The notes: generated by a model not told the origin, from the sequence alone. DNA of 64,000 nt from Patellaria atrata CBS 101060 (GCA_010093705.1 MU006093.1:367557-431556), one strand, 5' to 3'; positions 33,780-47,400 are shown, counted from the first letter of the stretch. Numbers and translations are program-made.

Positions 33780-34191
33780 GTTGGAAGAACGAAACAAATG
33801 TATAATGCGAGAAGCAGGTATACAGCTGACAAATTGAGTATTAAAAGAAAGTCTGGAATATGGGAAAGTTACTAAAAAAGTTCGAAGGTCGAGATACCTT
33901 CGAACTTGATGAAAGATAGGAGTCGTGAACTGAAGGCGATGAAAGACTTGGAGTTTCAAGAACTTTTTCGATATCAGGGTACGCTAGCAGATATCGTCCG
34001 TGCGCAACCTCTAGCTTGACTTGCTCACCTCCACTCACTTGGCCGCGTCTGCCCTGGATATCAAACTCGGTGGTTTCTAATATCTAAATTTCTAGTCGGT
34101 TGGAAGAACCACATATTCATTATCTCATTATTTATCAAGTCGCTTTAAGTACAAGTATCATGTCCGTTTGTCAATCGTCTCATTTGCCTCG
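33780..34191. other. short intergenic region
   Basis: Promoter of the helicase gene and 3' flank of the next minus-strand gene. Nothing else seen. Confidence 0.55.
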
Positions 34192-35289
34192 TCATTGCGT
34201 TTCTCTCCCCCTACTCGTCGAGCCTGTTTCTGTCACTCCAAAAATTACCATCCCTTCTCCAACACCCTCGTGAACACCACCTGCTACACCTCGCATCCAC
34301 CAAATCACCGCATCGTTCAAAGCTTGTCCGACTTTTCCTCCGTTCATACTACAAATAGTGTTACCGATCGCGATGCTTCTCCTAACCACCCTCTTCATTG
34401 CGTTCAAACCTCCGCGAACCACGCTCTCGCATATCCGATGCTCTCGCTCATAACCATACGCACGTCCAATCAGCGATCTAACATGAGGAAGAAGAAAGTG
34501 AACGAGTAGAGAGACATGTATTATTGCTGCAGCTAGAGCTCGGTGTAAAACCGATGGTAGATTTTCTTTTGGGGGATCGCATAAATTTGACGTGGATCGA
34601 TTAATAGAGGGTATAATCACTCCTTCAGATAGAACGGACTTTAATTGCGGCTTCGGAAGACATGCGTCTATACTAAGCTTCTCGACTGTTGAGAGATCTG
34701 TTGGGAGCCCACGGAGAAGGTAAGTAACAGCATGAATGTACAGCTGACGACTGAGGGAAGGCAACCGTTCTTTCGTATCATTGGCGAATGTGGACGACTC
34801 TTGCGCTGCTAAAGTAAGGAGATTTACGCCTTAGAAGTTAGTCTGGTTCAAATATCCAGGAGACCTTTCTCTACCTTGATTTGCATATTTCCAGATGATA
34901 CCGCTTTCGGACTCAGCCACACGGGATGGTAATGGTGAGAAGTAAGACGATGCAGGATACTCGTAACCGGAACCATCATTCTGACCTCTTTCCGCTTTCA
35001 CGCTCTTTTCAAACTCTGGTACTGGGAATGGAGGCCCTTCATCTGAAATAAAGTAAGGTGGAGGAGGGGTTCGCGTGCCTGTGGTCGACTCTTTCGAGGG
35101 TGATCGCAATTCAGTAAACGATGCAAACGACTGCCTTATCGACTGTATCTTAGGTATCCTTCTCTGAACCAAGGTTGGCAGAATTTTGTACAAGAGAGAA
35201 GGGCGTTTTCCCTCAAATTGAATCGCTGGGATAGCTTCTAGGTTTCTAAGAGCCGAAGTGTCGCGGAAAGAGTCTCCTGCTGGAATCAT
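34192..35289 (-). CDS. unknown fungal protein (343 aa)
   Basis: Two exons (35289-34875 and 34808-34192) join in phase to 343 aa: MIPAGDSFRDTSALRNLEA at the start and SWAP-like Pro/Ser-rich sequence (TRTPPPPYFISDEGPPFPVPEF) in the first half. The second half is more hydrophobic and helical (AAAIIHVSLLVHFLLPHVRSLIGRAYGYEREHR, then VGQALNDAVIWWMRGVAGGVHEGVGEG), possibly membrane associated. I recognise no domain. Two long frames meeting at one canonical intron (GTAGAG...TTTAG, 66 bp) with preserved phase support a real gene. Confidence 0.7.
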
Positions 35290-36031
35290 TTCTTAAAAAT
35301 TACCTGACTGAAATTTTTTTAATCTATTTCAGCAGGAGAGAGTAGAATTTAAATTAAGATATGGTGCCCCAACGATATTCTATACTTATCGTGTAGCAGC
35401 GACTTATCATACTCCGCATGTGAAACTTCCTGACTCTGAAGGGTTGCCATTCCTAATATACCCTAGTTCTAGTGCCGCTAGTCAAACGTCTTTTTCACAT
35501 GAATTTTAACTCCAAAAAAGCTCCAATTGGAAGAATAGAAAATTACACGCTTCTGGGCTGAACTCTATCCATGTGAAGGAATCCAATTCTATGTCATATT
35601 TGTGGTTAAGTTAACCGGATGAGTCGGGCCTGAAGACCTCCTGAAAAGCTCACATCGGACAAAGGCACAGAAAACCTCTCGGATCAAGAACTAACCGCTA
35701 CATCGCAATATCGCAACATCGGATGCATCACCAGTACAAGGACATTTTTGGGTCTGCAGCTCATTCAAGCTTGAGTGTACCTTAGACTAACCAGAACGAA
35801 CTTCTTTGCAATCAAATTAGCAACACACAACAGGGGAAGAGCCGAACTTTTCGATAATCATTCTTATTTACACCTAGTAGTAAGCTACCATGCGTATGGC
35901 AGGTGTATATTGACTGACTAAAGCGGAACGCAACTTGGGAGGAGATCTATTGACCTTGTATTGCCCTTTCTAGCAAATCGTACATCGAGATTCGAAACGT
36001 ACAACCAAGTCAAGTACGACGAATTAGCCGA
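35290..36031. other. intergenic, no gene seen
   Basis: Promoter side of the unknown gene and 3' flank of the SDR gene. AT-rich; the 69-codon frame at 35961-36170 (+) overlaps the SDR last exon antisense. Confidence 0.5.
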
Positions 36032-37217
36032 TCACAAAAAGTGCTTTGTGAAATTCTCACTCCAATCCCAAAACTGCTTCGCAATCCCCGTTCCGCCTTG
36101 TTCTTTGGTTCGTGTGGATTTAATGACCCCAAATTTGGGGTCATATAGCCTGCCCCAAGGCACTACGTAAGCTCCATTATTACTCGATGTGATATCCTCG
36201 GACCACCCTGCGTAGAGCTCTGTATATGCCCCCAGTACGGCAGGATAGAGCAGCCAGTCCTAAAGAGTGGTTAGCAGATATCTACATTAGACGAAAGAGA
36301 GAGTATATGTATAGGAGCCCACCAATGTAAGCGATTCGGACCAACCACTATATCGTTGTAATTCTGTCCTTAGATTCCCTGGGTTGAACGCAACTGAGAC
36401 CAGTCCTTGCTTGCCGAATCTTCGCGCTACCTCAGTTGCGTAGAAGATATTTCCAGCTTTGCTCACCGCGTAATTCTTTTTATTATCCCATCTGTAGGGC
36501 TTCCACTCTCCGTTCACTAGGTTGATTCCTACATACGGCGCGTACACGTCTACACCTATTGATGCAGCCCAAGTAACCCGGACGGAGCCAGGTCGAGACT
36601 TCGCAGCAGTTTTAAGAAGGATGGGAAGCAGATTATGTGTGAAGATAAAGTGGCCCAAGCAGTTGGTTCCCATCTGTATTTCGTTTCCTTGAGCATCTTT
36701 CGTCCCCAGAGGAGGGAACATCACTCCAGCATTGCTAATTCAATATTAACAAGGTATTGAAAAGAGCGTATAATGGACGTTGGACGGAGACTGAGTGGAT
36801 GATTTAACTAGAATCAATAGGAAAACGCAACAGGGCAACTTACTTAGTCAAAACATCCAGCCGTTCTTCTCTCCGCAAGAAGTTCTCTGCAGACTCCTTG
36901 ATAGTTGCGTGATCTGCTAGGTCCAATAGTAGGAACTCTATCCTACCTTTGCTATCGGGGAGGTCCTTCTTGATAGAATCAATTGCATTTCTACCCTTTG
37001 ACTCGCTTCGTCCTGCAATGTAGACTGTACCATTACGTTGATAGAGGATTTTGCATAGTTGATATCCAACCCCGGTATAGCCTCCCGTAATGATGAAGAC
37101 ACGGCCAAATTGATCAGGAAGGTTCTTTTCTGTGAGGGTTGGCTCAGCAATGAAAAATGATTGATTGAAAAACCGGGAGCAGAAGGTTATCACAGAGTCC
37201 AAAGGCCAGGGTGCCAT
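36032..37217 (-). CDS. short-chain dehydrogenase/reductase
   Basis: Three exons (37217-36844, 36734-36323, 36259-36032) give 337 aa. After a hydrophobic N-terminal stretch, the nucleotide-binding motif is RVFIITGGYTGVGYQL (TGxxxGxG), with AGRSES suggesting NADP preference. LTNNAGVMFPP is rebuilt across the first junction, and the catalytic set is Ser in WAASIGVD with YAVSKAGN (YxxxK). The C-terminus has WGRLYDPKFGVIKS and ends KHFL. This fits fungal retinol-dehydrogenase/WWOX-like SDRs, often found beside secondary-metabolism genes, but no such cluster is visible here. Substrate unknown. Confidence 0.9.
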
Positions 37218-38935
37218 GGTTCTTATGAATTTGTCCCTTTAACTGGTGCTTAATCACCTCGGCTTTCAAAGAGTAAATAGATAAATACTTGAACAGTATG
37301 TGAAAAAAAGTTACAACTGGAATGTTGCTCCGTGGGGTTTCACTTCAGATTCAGTTCACGGCATCAGAAGCCCTTGAACTCGTGAACTGGTAGATTTTTG
37401 CGTCAATGTACCGGTATGTACTTTTGTAGCATTCAGCGCCAGCTACAACACTTTTCTCGGTTTGACCTTGACGTGCTTTTGATTTCGGAAGTGTGTCGTT
37501 AACGATTGCCTTAACTAGTCTAGTGGGTAGAGTTGTACCTGACAGTACCTTGTTGCCTCGCTCACTACGACAGCGTATCAACATCGTCAGACTTCTAACG
37601 ATCTATCCGCACATTTGAAGAGTATATTCGAAACTTTTTAGGGATAATAATGGTATCTAACTGGACATAACGATGAATGAATCCCTCATCTTCTCAGCAT
37701 TATAGAGCCTGATTATTCACCCTACAATTTTACCGTTCAACTGGGAAACATATGAAGCACTTCGCGGTGGCCGGTAAGCAGCTTTGAGGTTAGTGAATTA
37801 TAACATTTTCACAGTAACAAACGATAATAAAGCAATCGGATATATCTTTAGGTTGAAACGAGCCATCAAGTCAGCTTTAGTCCTACCACGCGCGCCAACC
37901 TTAACGCCAGGAACCGTCAGCGCTTACAGTTTTAGAGTTCACGAGATGCCATCAATGCAACGCTACGGTACTATTTTCTGATTGCAGATATTCGACTTCT
38001 GGTCTTCGTAGATACTATCTCCAACTCGTGCGCATTATATCATTCAGTATTATCTTCGTTTGATAATATTCTTGTCCATTTCAGCGATTTAGAAAAATCT
38101 ATATCATTCATACGAGTCTTCCATTATACGCTTCACCCAAAATTGTTCACACATTCTATATTTGCAGCGTCTGAAGACGAACCCATCCATTAGCCTTTCT
38201 TAAATCGGTACTCGAAACATATTTCCTTCTACAAGCATTTGATCCCAGCGGTATGGGTATAAGATCCCTTGGACCCAACTGACCAAGTACTATCCATGCA
38301 CCCAGATCTGATCTCGAAACGTTAGTACTTAAGCTTAAATGTCCTGGCGTTGCTTATGTACAATACAATATTCTACTCATGGCAGCCACCAACAAAAATG
38401 TGAGTATATTCATTTGCTAGATACCTTACAGTATTTTCAAGTTATGGACTATATCTTTCAGGAATGTACTTAGTACAAACGCTAGCACTCGCCACTAACC
38501 CGGTATGCTTAACTGCATGACCAAGGGAACATCCGCAATGTGTATTGCCGCCTGTTTGGAAACCAATCACGTCTAGAGATACTGCGATCGGCTCGGGATG
38601 ATTTCTATATTCTAGTATCGATCACAGATAGCTTCTATTTCAATGGATACTGTTATACGATCTTGTAAGCTTTGGAGCTGAGTTACCACATCCTCAACCT
38701 TCTGTCATGTTCATAGCCGAACTTTGGTGAAACAATCATCAGAGAATGTCAGCGTCTATATACAAAGTTTTGACGATGATGGGATTGGCAATACTTTGTA
38801 AAGGTAACTGAAGTCTATATAATAAAGATGACCTGACTCCACTACTCAACACTCCAATTCGATCTTCAGTTCAACCTTTCCTTCATTTACTTCTTTCTTT
38901 CCGTTGTATCACATTCTTTGCATTTTTTTTTAGCC
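37218..38935. other. 1.7-kb gene-poor divergent region
   Basis: AT-rich region between the SDR (-) and the secreted zincin-like gene (+). I see no gene, repeat or RNA. It includes the TATA-like site at 38815-38825 and a pyrimidine-rich leader before the next ATG. Confidence 0.5.
38815..38825 (+). promoter_or_regulatory. TATA-like box of the secreted zincin-like gene
   Basis: TATATAATAAA lies about 110 bp upstream of the ATG at 38936, followed by a pyrimidine-rich leader. The position and sequence suit a TATA box of a strongly regulated secreted-protein gene. Confidence 0.4.
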
Positions 38936-41254
38936 ATGCGTTCTCGGCTTCCTTTCACTCCAATTCTGCTTCTGTCATTTTCTATCTTAGCGGTTGCATT
39001 ACCAACCTTTACAGAGGGAAAAAGCACCGCTCACTCCATCGTTTCGAGACAGGCTGGACCTGCAAACGATATCGAACTGACCGGATTCGAAGGGTGCGAC
39101 GAAGCAAGTCGTCAAGCAATTGAAGATGCGTGGGATAGTATGCTAGAAATAGCAGATTCTGTAAAAGGGAATGTTCGATTCTCTGGATATGTAAGCAAGA
39201 CCTCGCAAAAGTCAGGGGCTTCGAGCGCTAACATAGCGAATCCTCAGGCTGAGCGGGATTTTCTTGGCCATGAGTCTTTGAACTACAACTATCAGAGTTA
39301 TCTGAAAAGTAAGTACAGTTGTCTACAGAAGCACGCACTCGTTGACCTGATATGTTAGCTATTCTTGAGCAAGCGTCCACTTTTAGGAAGGGCGATGAGT
39401 TCGTAAGGCCAATCAATGTTCGCTGTGATGACTTCCTCAACCGAGGAGCCATTGATCCCGTAGAGGACTGTCCCGCTGGTACCAGAAGGGCCGACTACCG
39501 TAAATGTAGGTACTCATATCATCTACGCAATTGAGAGAATACACTAATGCGTCATTGTTCTCCATCAGGCAGGAGCCGCTGTTGGCGAGCCTACTCTGCG
39601 GACGGGAGAACAACTTTCAGTGCTGGTGCAAGGGTATACACAAACAGCCAGCTTGGGAGTAGCGCCCCCCTTGCTACAATCAACTTCTGCCCCGGATTTT
39701 TTAGCATTCCCACTTGTGAATCCACTATTCAGAAATATGGTACTTCCACCAACAATTTTGACAGATTAGAGATGTGGAACTATCAATGCAAGGGTTAGTC
39801 CTCTGCAAGCCCTGTACGGTCTGGACGAGTGACTAATCGATTAATTCCCTCACATAGGTTATGCTGTTCTGCACGAGCTGTTCCACATTCGAGAGTTTAC
39901 TCAGCGATTATCACCTGAAAGTAACGAGGTCCTAGACAGGACAATTCGTGTAAGAGAGCCAGGAGGACAATTCATAACAAAGCAAGCATACAGTCCAGTG
40001 TTCACAAAAGTGTTAGCTCATTGGACCCAAAACACGGGATATTGGGTCTCAACAAACGGTAGTGTCCTCGAAAATCACGCTCGGCCCCAGTTAACATGGA
40101 TTCAGCGGACAACTTGGCCCAGTACTCATTAGCCAAATACGTCGAGTCTAGGATCGGAGAGTATCCACGGCATCCTGTAGTATTCAACACCGATTTTGAA
40201 CAGAGACACCCCACTCGCTTCGCAAGGTCGCTGTCCCAACGGCAATCAGAAGAAATTCCACCTTTCACAGAAGATGGTACCGCAGTTGCGATCACCGACC
40301 TAAACGTTCTCGCCTCGGCATTAATGGTCACTCCCGAAGAAGCCCTCACTCTATATGACGCGACCGAATTGGGGTGCAGCGATGCAAATACAGAAACTTC
40401 TTGTGTTGATGCGGCAACCAACCCCCCGATTGATCTCGATGCTACAGCTGACGATTCCTGGAATATACCTGATGCTACTGAAGACGGCCCTCCACGGGCC
40501 GCAGAGCCGACTGCATCCCCTACCCCTTCCCCCTCGTTGACGTGTAATGGTCTTTCGAACAACAAGTACATTGCGCAAGCAGATCTCGCAGTAGATATTC
40601 TTGATTTCTGTGGCCAAGCGGCTGCGCAAGGTGTCCAGGACGTCGACTCCGGTTCCATCGACAGAACATATCACCAAGGGACTCCTTCAGAAGTACATGT
40701 CGCAATCGATTGGCCTTCCGGGTCTTCTTGGACGCCTAACCAAGACGAGTGCATTAGCTGGATGAATCATGTTTCGGATGGTACGGCTCTCCTTATTGTA
40801 CTATTTCACTAGCACGTTCTGACTATCTTAGATTGTGATGGCAATGATCCGAATAACCCAATGAACTGGAAAGGTTAGTGATGTTGCTTGTCGTTTGAAT
40901 GATTAGATAACTGACAATCTGGTAATAGGCGGAGGGACAATACAGCTCGGGGAGGTTACCTATAGAATAAGTCCTGTGGCACCACGACATCCGTTCCCTA
41001 AAGCAGTTGGGGGTCATATCGAATGCAGCGGACTCAAGTTCTGGCTCAGTGGGAATGGATGGGCGAATATTGATTGGGGGAAGAGAATCTTCGACGAGTT
41101 CAACGGCTGCCTCGGATCAGGTTACGACTTCTCCTATGGACTGGGTGATGATGGTCGTGAATGGACTGCTACCGGTTGGATGGGTCCAGGACAGGGCAAT
41201 TGCGTCCACAACGCGATCCTTACAGCCGGAGGTCCGGACATTTATTGCTCTTGA
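38936..41254 (+). CDS. secreted HExxH zincin-like protein with C-terminal Cys/Trp-rich domain
   Basis: Seven exons (38936-39308, 39359-39505, 39569-39793, 39858-40058, 40106-40780, 40832-40873, 40929-41254) join in phase to 662 aa. A signal peptide (RSRLPFTPILLLSFSILAVALP) is followed by a zincin-like domain with TINFCPGFFSIPTCES and HELFH (HExxH) at 254-258, reminiscent of M35 deuterolysin-like peptidases. A Pro/Thr/Ser linker (AAEPTASPTPSPSLT) leads to a second domain with EVHVAIDWPSGSSW, CDGNDPNNPMNWKGGG and WLSGNGWANIDWGKR, similar to modules at the C-termini of some fungal class V chitinases. Probably an extracellular protease or inactive relative; the third zinc ligand is not obvious. 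The pre-38936 reading frame has no ATG. Confidence 0.78.
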
Positions 41255-42477
41255 GCTTGCGGTGAGGTCGGTTTCTTCCTACTTTTGCTCTACTAGTACT
41301 ACATTACATTCTTCATTTTTATTCTTTACCTGTATCATCAATCTCCCTGCTTAACATGCGTTTAATCGTAATACGATATCTTTGATCGATTTGTTCTCGT
41401 AGCACAAGTATAATTCACATTGGTTGGGATCGTTAAATCCGTCTACAATCCTGATTTGTTCTATTTTGATGATTTTTATTTAGTCCATTCTTCCCTCTTC
41501 AACCTTTCCGTGGTTCCTGTCTCTCCTTCATTTGCTTTTCCTAATGCTGGATAATCGGATTATCGCTGGCACTTCGACAACAATCACAGCTCGAAACATG
41601 TTTCAAAATTTCTATTGAATACTGGACCCAATGAACCGCCTGTTCATTTGGGCCTAATTCCAATACGAGGGTTTGATACTCCCTTCGACATTAAGGGGGC
41701 GTGGGAGGTAAGAAGCGTGAGTACACTAATGCGTATTCCTCAACGCAAAACTATACGAAAATTCTATGGCGAAAGCGATTTTCGTGCACTTACGTAGAGG
41801 ATTGAGCCTCATGGTTGTTCTAAGTGGAAGTTGATTGGGACTCGTGGTTGACGTCTGCAGCAAACATCCAGTAGGTCTTATTTCCATCAGTCACACAGCA
41901 GCTGTTTGCATCCAAAACAAGTCGTACAGATAATTTCCACAACGTCACCCAGTACGTGGCTCCCGCACGTGGCCGCTCAATTCTACATGAGCACCGAAAT
42001 TGTGGATCATTGCAACAGCGGGAAAGTCTAATCGAGTTTGAGTGGGAAAAGTCTGAATAGACTCATCAGAGAAACCCGAGATGCAGGTGAATCGTTTCAT
42101 ATTTATGATCTGCGCTCTCTAGCAGACTTGTGCGTTAGTCGAAAGAAATTCTGATACAGCTTAACATTTCAACTACCAGTGATAGGACTGCATTGTTTCG
42201 ACGCCAAGATCTCCGCTCTCTTGGCCGCTCACTCAGCCTCTGGACAAACGCAAGCACTTATGACATAGTTGAGTATGTGTTGTCCGATAATGAATGTCAG
42301 AGATCCGAAAAAGGTGTTTCCTCGGTAAATGTTCCTTAATGCGGTCAGACGACCATCGGAACTGGCTGTACATAAACTTCTATTTCCCCGATCTTCAAAA
42401 TTTTAAGAAATAACATCTCGGGAGGAACATTAAGAATCTATCTCTGAGTATATTTTCAGTCAAGGGTGCTCTCAAAA
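41255..42477. other. 1.2-kb intergenic region, no gene seen
   Basis: 3' flank of the zincin-like gene and promoter of the GPI-type protein gene. Small ORFs only; no repeats or RNA genes recognised. Confidence 0.5.
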
Positions 42478-43075
42478 ATGCAATTCAAGAAAATCTTCGC
42501 CCTAACTGCTCTCTTGAGCTTTGCTGTTACCCAAGACATCGACAACGACGACGTTCCCAATCAATGCCGGGCTATATGCGCTCCAGTAGTCACACTTACC
42601 CAGCGCTGTGACCGCGAGAACGATGACAACGATAGCGGATTCCTCAATTGCGTCTGCAATGCCACTGGCAGCTCTTCCGAGATTCCCACTTGCGAAGCAT
42701 GTGTTGCAAATTTCGACAACGATGGTGCAGACAACGGTATGCCCGTTCACGCCCAGTACTCCATCAATTGACTAACGTTCCTCAGATGTGAACGATCTAA
42801 TCCGCTCCTGCACCTTCACCAGAATGTCTTATACGTCTGGCCTGGAATCGGCAACCTCAACAGGCGCGTCGACCATGCCAACGACCTCTGGTAGCCTCTC
42901 GACAAACAGCGCTGCTTTGTCTTCGATCCTTGATGCGGCATCCTCGACTCTAGCGGAAGTGACGTCGCGTCTGAACGCCGCAGATCCAACCTCAACGGGT
43001 GCTGGTGCGGCTACGGCTCTGCCTGTCGTGGGCGCGGGTGCTGGGTTCGTTCTGGCTGTTGTTGGGATGCTTTGA
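42478..43075 (+). CDS. small secreted Cys-rich protein with GPI-type C-terminus
   Basis: Two exons (42478-42736 and 42786-43075) give 182 aa. It starts with a signal peptide (MQFKKIFALTALLSFAVTQ) and continues with eight cysteines within about 80 residues (C-x3-C, then single Cys, C-x-C, C-x2-C and a final Cys in IRSCTF). A long Ser/Thr/Ala-rich stalk follows, ending in a hydrophobic tail (TALPVVGAGAGFVLAVVGML) preceded by small residues, which suggests a GPI anchor. The eight-Cys count recalls CFEM proteins, but the spacing does not clearly match. Probably cell-wall or membrane anchored; function unknown. Confidence 0.82.
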
Positions 43076-44480
43076 GCGGGAGAAAGGTGGAACATATGAA
43101 TAATGATTTGGAACTAGTAGATTAGCTGCAGATCAGGCGGATGTTCCATGGTCTTTTCTGCATGATGCATCGATGCATGGATTCACGGTCTCTACGTAGT
43201 TAATCGGATATCCTCTTTTACTTTCCATGAACTTGGGAATATTATTACACGTGCAATTGGCGTCGTGTCCACAGTAGTTATACAGCTGGGACTGTTAACT
43301 GGGACGAGAGGTCGGATGAAGATGTCAGGTTAGAGGTTGGGGGTTTGAGGTGGTGCCGTTTGAGCCGGCGCGACGTCAGCTTATGGTTACGGAAAGTGGT
43401 CGTGTGCGTTACGCGTAAGTGGGTATGATTGGCTGAGATTGTGATTGCTTGGCGACCTCACTCAACATCACTTGGATTTCACAGAGCGACAAACCAGCTT
43501 TTTAATTTTCAAACGCTAGTTTCTACCGATAATGGCCACTGAGGACCGTTATGTTTCCTATGAAGCAGTTATTGGACGCAGGCTTGAGGATCAATGATTT
43601 TCTCTCACCATACCATATTTTTATATTCCATATTGGTGCTGAAAATCCAGTATCTTCTCACCGGAGATTGATGATCTCTCCCCTGCTTCATTAATTTGAG
43701 TATGAAAGCTCTGCGCATTTCTGGAGATGGAGCAAATTCGCCTGGGCCACTCGTTTTCTCTTTAACTTTCTGTCGATACTATTAGTTGTGTCATATCCCT
43801 TTTTGAGGCAGGCATCCCAGCTGCTTTTGAAGATGTCCTCTTGAAACATGACGTTCAGGTTTCAATTTATTGAAAGAGTTGGTGTAGGTTGAGATATAGA
43901 GGGTTTGACTTCTTCGGACTTCCTCGTACCGTAAATACATTCTAGAAGTAGAGGGATCGGTCAGAAATGTGATACTAACCAGGGTTCATGACTTTACACG
44001 TGATCCCTCGTGTTTGATGCATTCACCCTTATATGACACCCAATCAGCTAATGTGAAGCACTTCTTGCTTTCAGTGGAAACCCATGGTTCCAAAATATTA
44101 TCAAATCAAAAAACATTGATTGCGCCTATTAAATATACTTGCTAGTTATCATAGGATTGTGATATCTTGCCCTACGTCCTATATACTATAAGCAGTATGT
44201 GAATTTCTAATATTTACACAAACGTTGCTGGCAAATGCCGTGTGTCGCGTCAAATGTTATTGGATTTCAACCACTCGGAGTTCACTCCCGTCTAAAGCGT
44301 GGGGGTAAAAATAGCTTTACTTGTAGTCCAACATCGGCCCGACGATTTTCCAGATCCGCAAAAGCTCTCCAGCCACGCAGCAAATTGCCGCAAAGCTTCA
44401 CATAAGCTCCAATAGCTCTCTCATACGCAATTGGAGGCCCTAAATCTCCCCTTATAACTTCCCACTGATACGCCTTCGTC
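43076..44480. other. 1.4-kb intergenic region, no gene seen
   Basis: 3' flank of the GPI-type gene and promoter of the methyltransferase gene. No gene, repeat or RNA recognised. Confidence 0.5.
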
Positions 44481-47400
44481 ATGGGAAAGCGTGGGAACAA
44501 GAATGTACGTCTCACATGCTATCAATATCCCATAACGGCTGTAAATACAGCCACTGACATCACCGAGTAGGGGCGTGGACGTGGTAGAGGTAGAGGAGGT
44601 AGAGGAGGCGGCGGAGGAGGTTCTCGTGACGGCTGGCGAACCAATTGGACTGCCATCAGCAAGGAGCATGAGAAGTTTGAGAGATATTACAATAAATTGG
44701 GGATTCTGGAGGAGGGGGAGAAAGAGCAGTTTTGGGAGGCAATGAGGAGAGAGCTACCGAGTAGTTTTCGGTTTGCGGGAAGTAGAGGGTAAGTGGTTCA
44801 TCATATCATATACGAACCTTGAGCATAGTTTGTTAAACTTTTGCTGCCTTCTTCCTGTCTACAGACACGCCCTCGCTGTCCAGAAGCATCTCATCGACCA
44901 CTACATCCCCCAAATCACGTCCGTGCAATGGGAGGGCAAGAATGTTGACCCTCCACGCCCGATCGAGTGGTACCCTGAACGGCTCGCCTGGTCTATGAAC
45001 ACACCCAAACAGGTGATCCGCAAGTTTCCACCATTCTCGGCATTCCAAAAGTTTCTAGTATCAGAGACTACAGTAGGAAACATCACCAGGCAAGAGGTCG
45101 TTAGCATGATTCCGCCCCTGCTCTTGGATGTAAAACCAGGGATGAAAGTCTTGGATATGTGCGCCGCGCCCGGTAGTAAGACGTCACAACTCATCGAGAT
45201 GGTTCATGGAGGTGAAGAAGCAAGGGTAAGGGACATCATACGTAAAATCAAAACTGAGGAGGGCAGGGAATTAAGTCCTGATGGATTTGAAATTGAAGTG
45301 GAAAAGTCTTTCGCGGCTCAGGAGGGTGACTGGACCGATGATGGAAGATCGACCGGTCTACTCATTGCGAATGATAGTGACTATAGACGAGCACAGATGT
45401 TGGTACACCAGGTCAAGAGATTGAATTCGCCAAACTTGCTAGTTATGAACCACGATGCGACGATGTTTCCTTCTATCAAGCTTCCAACCCCGCCCGGTGC
45501 GCGAGGGAAGTATCTCAAATTCGATAGGATTTTGGCTGATGTACCCTGTTCTGGTGACGGTACAGTGAGAAAGAATCCAAACATCTGGAAGGATTGGCTA
45601 CCCGCAAACGCACTTGGGCTTCATACCACACAAACTCGCATTCTTGTGCGAGCATTACAGATGCTTAAGGTCAAGGGGAGGGTGGTGTATTCCACATGCA
45701 GTCTAAATCCTATTGAGAATGAAGCTGTCATCGCTTCAGCGATTGAACGTTGTGGTGGTAATACAAAAGTCAAAATTTTAGACATGAGTGATGCTCTACC
45801 TGGACTGAAGCGGAAACCTGGTTTGACTGATTGGAAGATTATGGACAGAAATGGGAAGATATGGGATTCCTACGAAGACGCAAGAGATGAGTTAGGCGAA
45901 GACAATCTGGGGCGAATTAGTGATACTATGTTTCCTCCTCCTCCCACCTCGGAGGACGAACGCTTACCCCTGGAGAGATGTCTCCGCGTATATCCTCATA
46001 TGCAAGACACTGGAGGGTTTTTCATCACTGTGCTCGAGAAGTTGACTGAGATCCGCGCTAGAAATGAGAATGCTCCTAGAACGGAAAAGTCTCAAATATC
46101 AGACAATGCTATTAAAGATGAAATGTCTGAAAGACCAGCACCGATATCAGATCTTGTTGATGAGATCAAGAATAGGACTGAGAACGGAGTTAAATCATAC
46201 GAGACGAGCGAAGCACTCGAGGCAGTTGCTCCTATCACAGAGCCGGATAACGGTAATTATTCTGCTGCAGTACGGCAAAATACTCCCCCACCCGCTAAAC
46301 GGGTTCTCGAAGAGCAGCTAGACGGTGGTTCTTCCCCGAAAAAAGCCAGACTGCACGGTACTGCTGAAAAGATTGAACACTGGCCACCACCACCTGCTAC
46401 ACTTGTAGATGAACGAATTCGGTCTTCGGAACCATTTGATGAGGTTATGGAAGAGGATACAACCGAAATTAAGGAAGAAAATGCACCTGCAATCAAGGAA
46501 GAAGATAAAACAGGAGCTAAAGAAGAAGATGCACCCTTAATTAGGCAAGAGACGACAGCATCGGATCGTTGCAAACCACCCACCAAAGAATACAGTGACT
46601 ACAAAAAGAAGTCGTCCGGCGTACACGAAGAACCATTCAAGTACCTTAACCCCGAGCATGTGGAGCTCGAAAGAATCTTCAAATTTTATACACTTTCGTC
46701 CCGGTTCCCGCGCGACCGCTTCATGGTACGCAACGCCACGGGCGAGCCGGTCAAATCAATATACTACACCTCAGTTCTCTCTCGCGAGATTCTGACGGAG
46801 AATGAGGGTAAGGGCCTAAAGTTCGTGCACTCGGGAGTTAAGATGTTCGTCAAGCAGGATGCACAAACTCCGGAGATGTGCCCGTGGCGTATCCAGAGTG
46901 AAGGCTTACCGATCGTAGAGGCTTGGGTCGGTGAGGAGAGGATTGTTCGACTGTACAAGAGAGAGACACTGAGAAAGCTCTTGGTCGAGATGTTTCCGAA
47001 AGTGGGCAATGAGAGTTGGAAGGAGCTAGGCGAGATTGGGGAGAGAGTCAGGGATATAGGTGGTGGATGTTGTGTGCTGAGGGTCGAGAAGAGCGATGCT
47101 GAAGATGGATTTGAGCAGCGAATTGTACTACCCCTTTGGCGTAGTGTATGGAGCTTGAACCTTATGTTGCCAAAGGATGAGAGAAAGTAAGTTTTCAAAC
47201 CGTTCCCTGCTTGTAGGGGATCAGTATTCACTAACAATATACTCACAGAGCAATGCTTCTCCGTCTCTTCAATGATGACACTCCCCTCATCGATCACTCA
47301 CAAAATCGTAATAAGCCACCAACACCACGAGACATCTCACCCTCGCTATCGGATGTCTCAATCGATAATGACGCTGAGGGAGGCGTCCTACTCGACCCGG

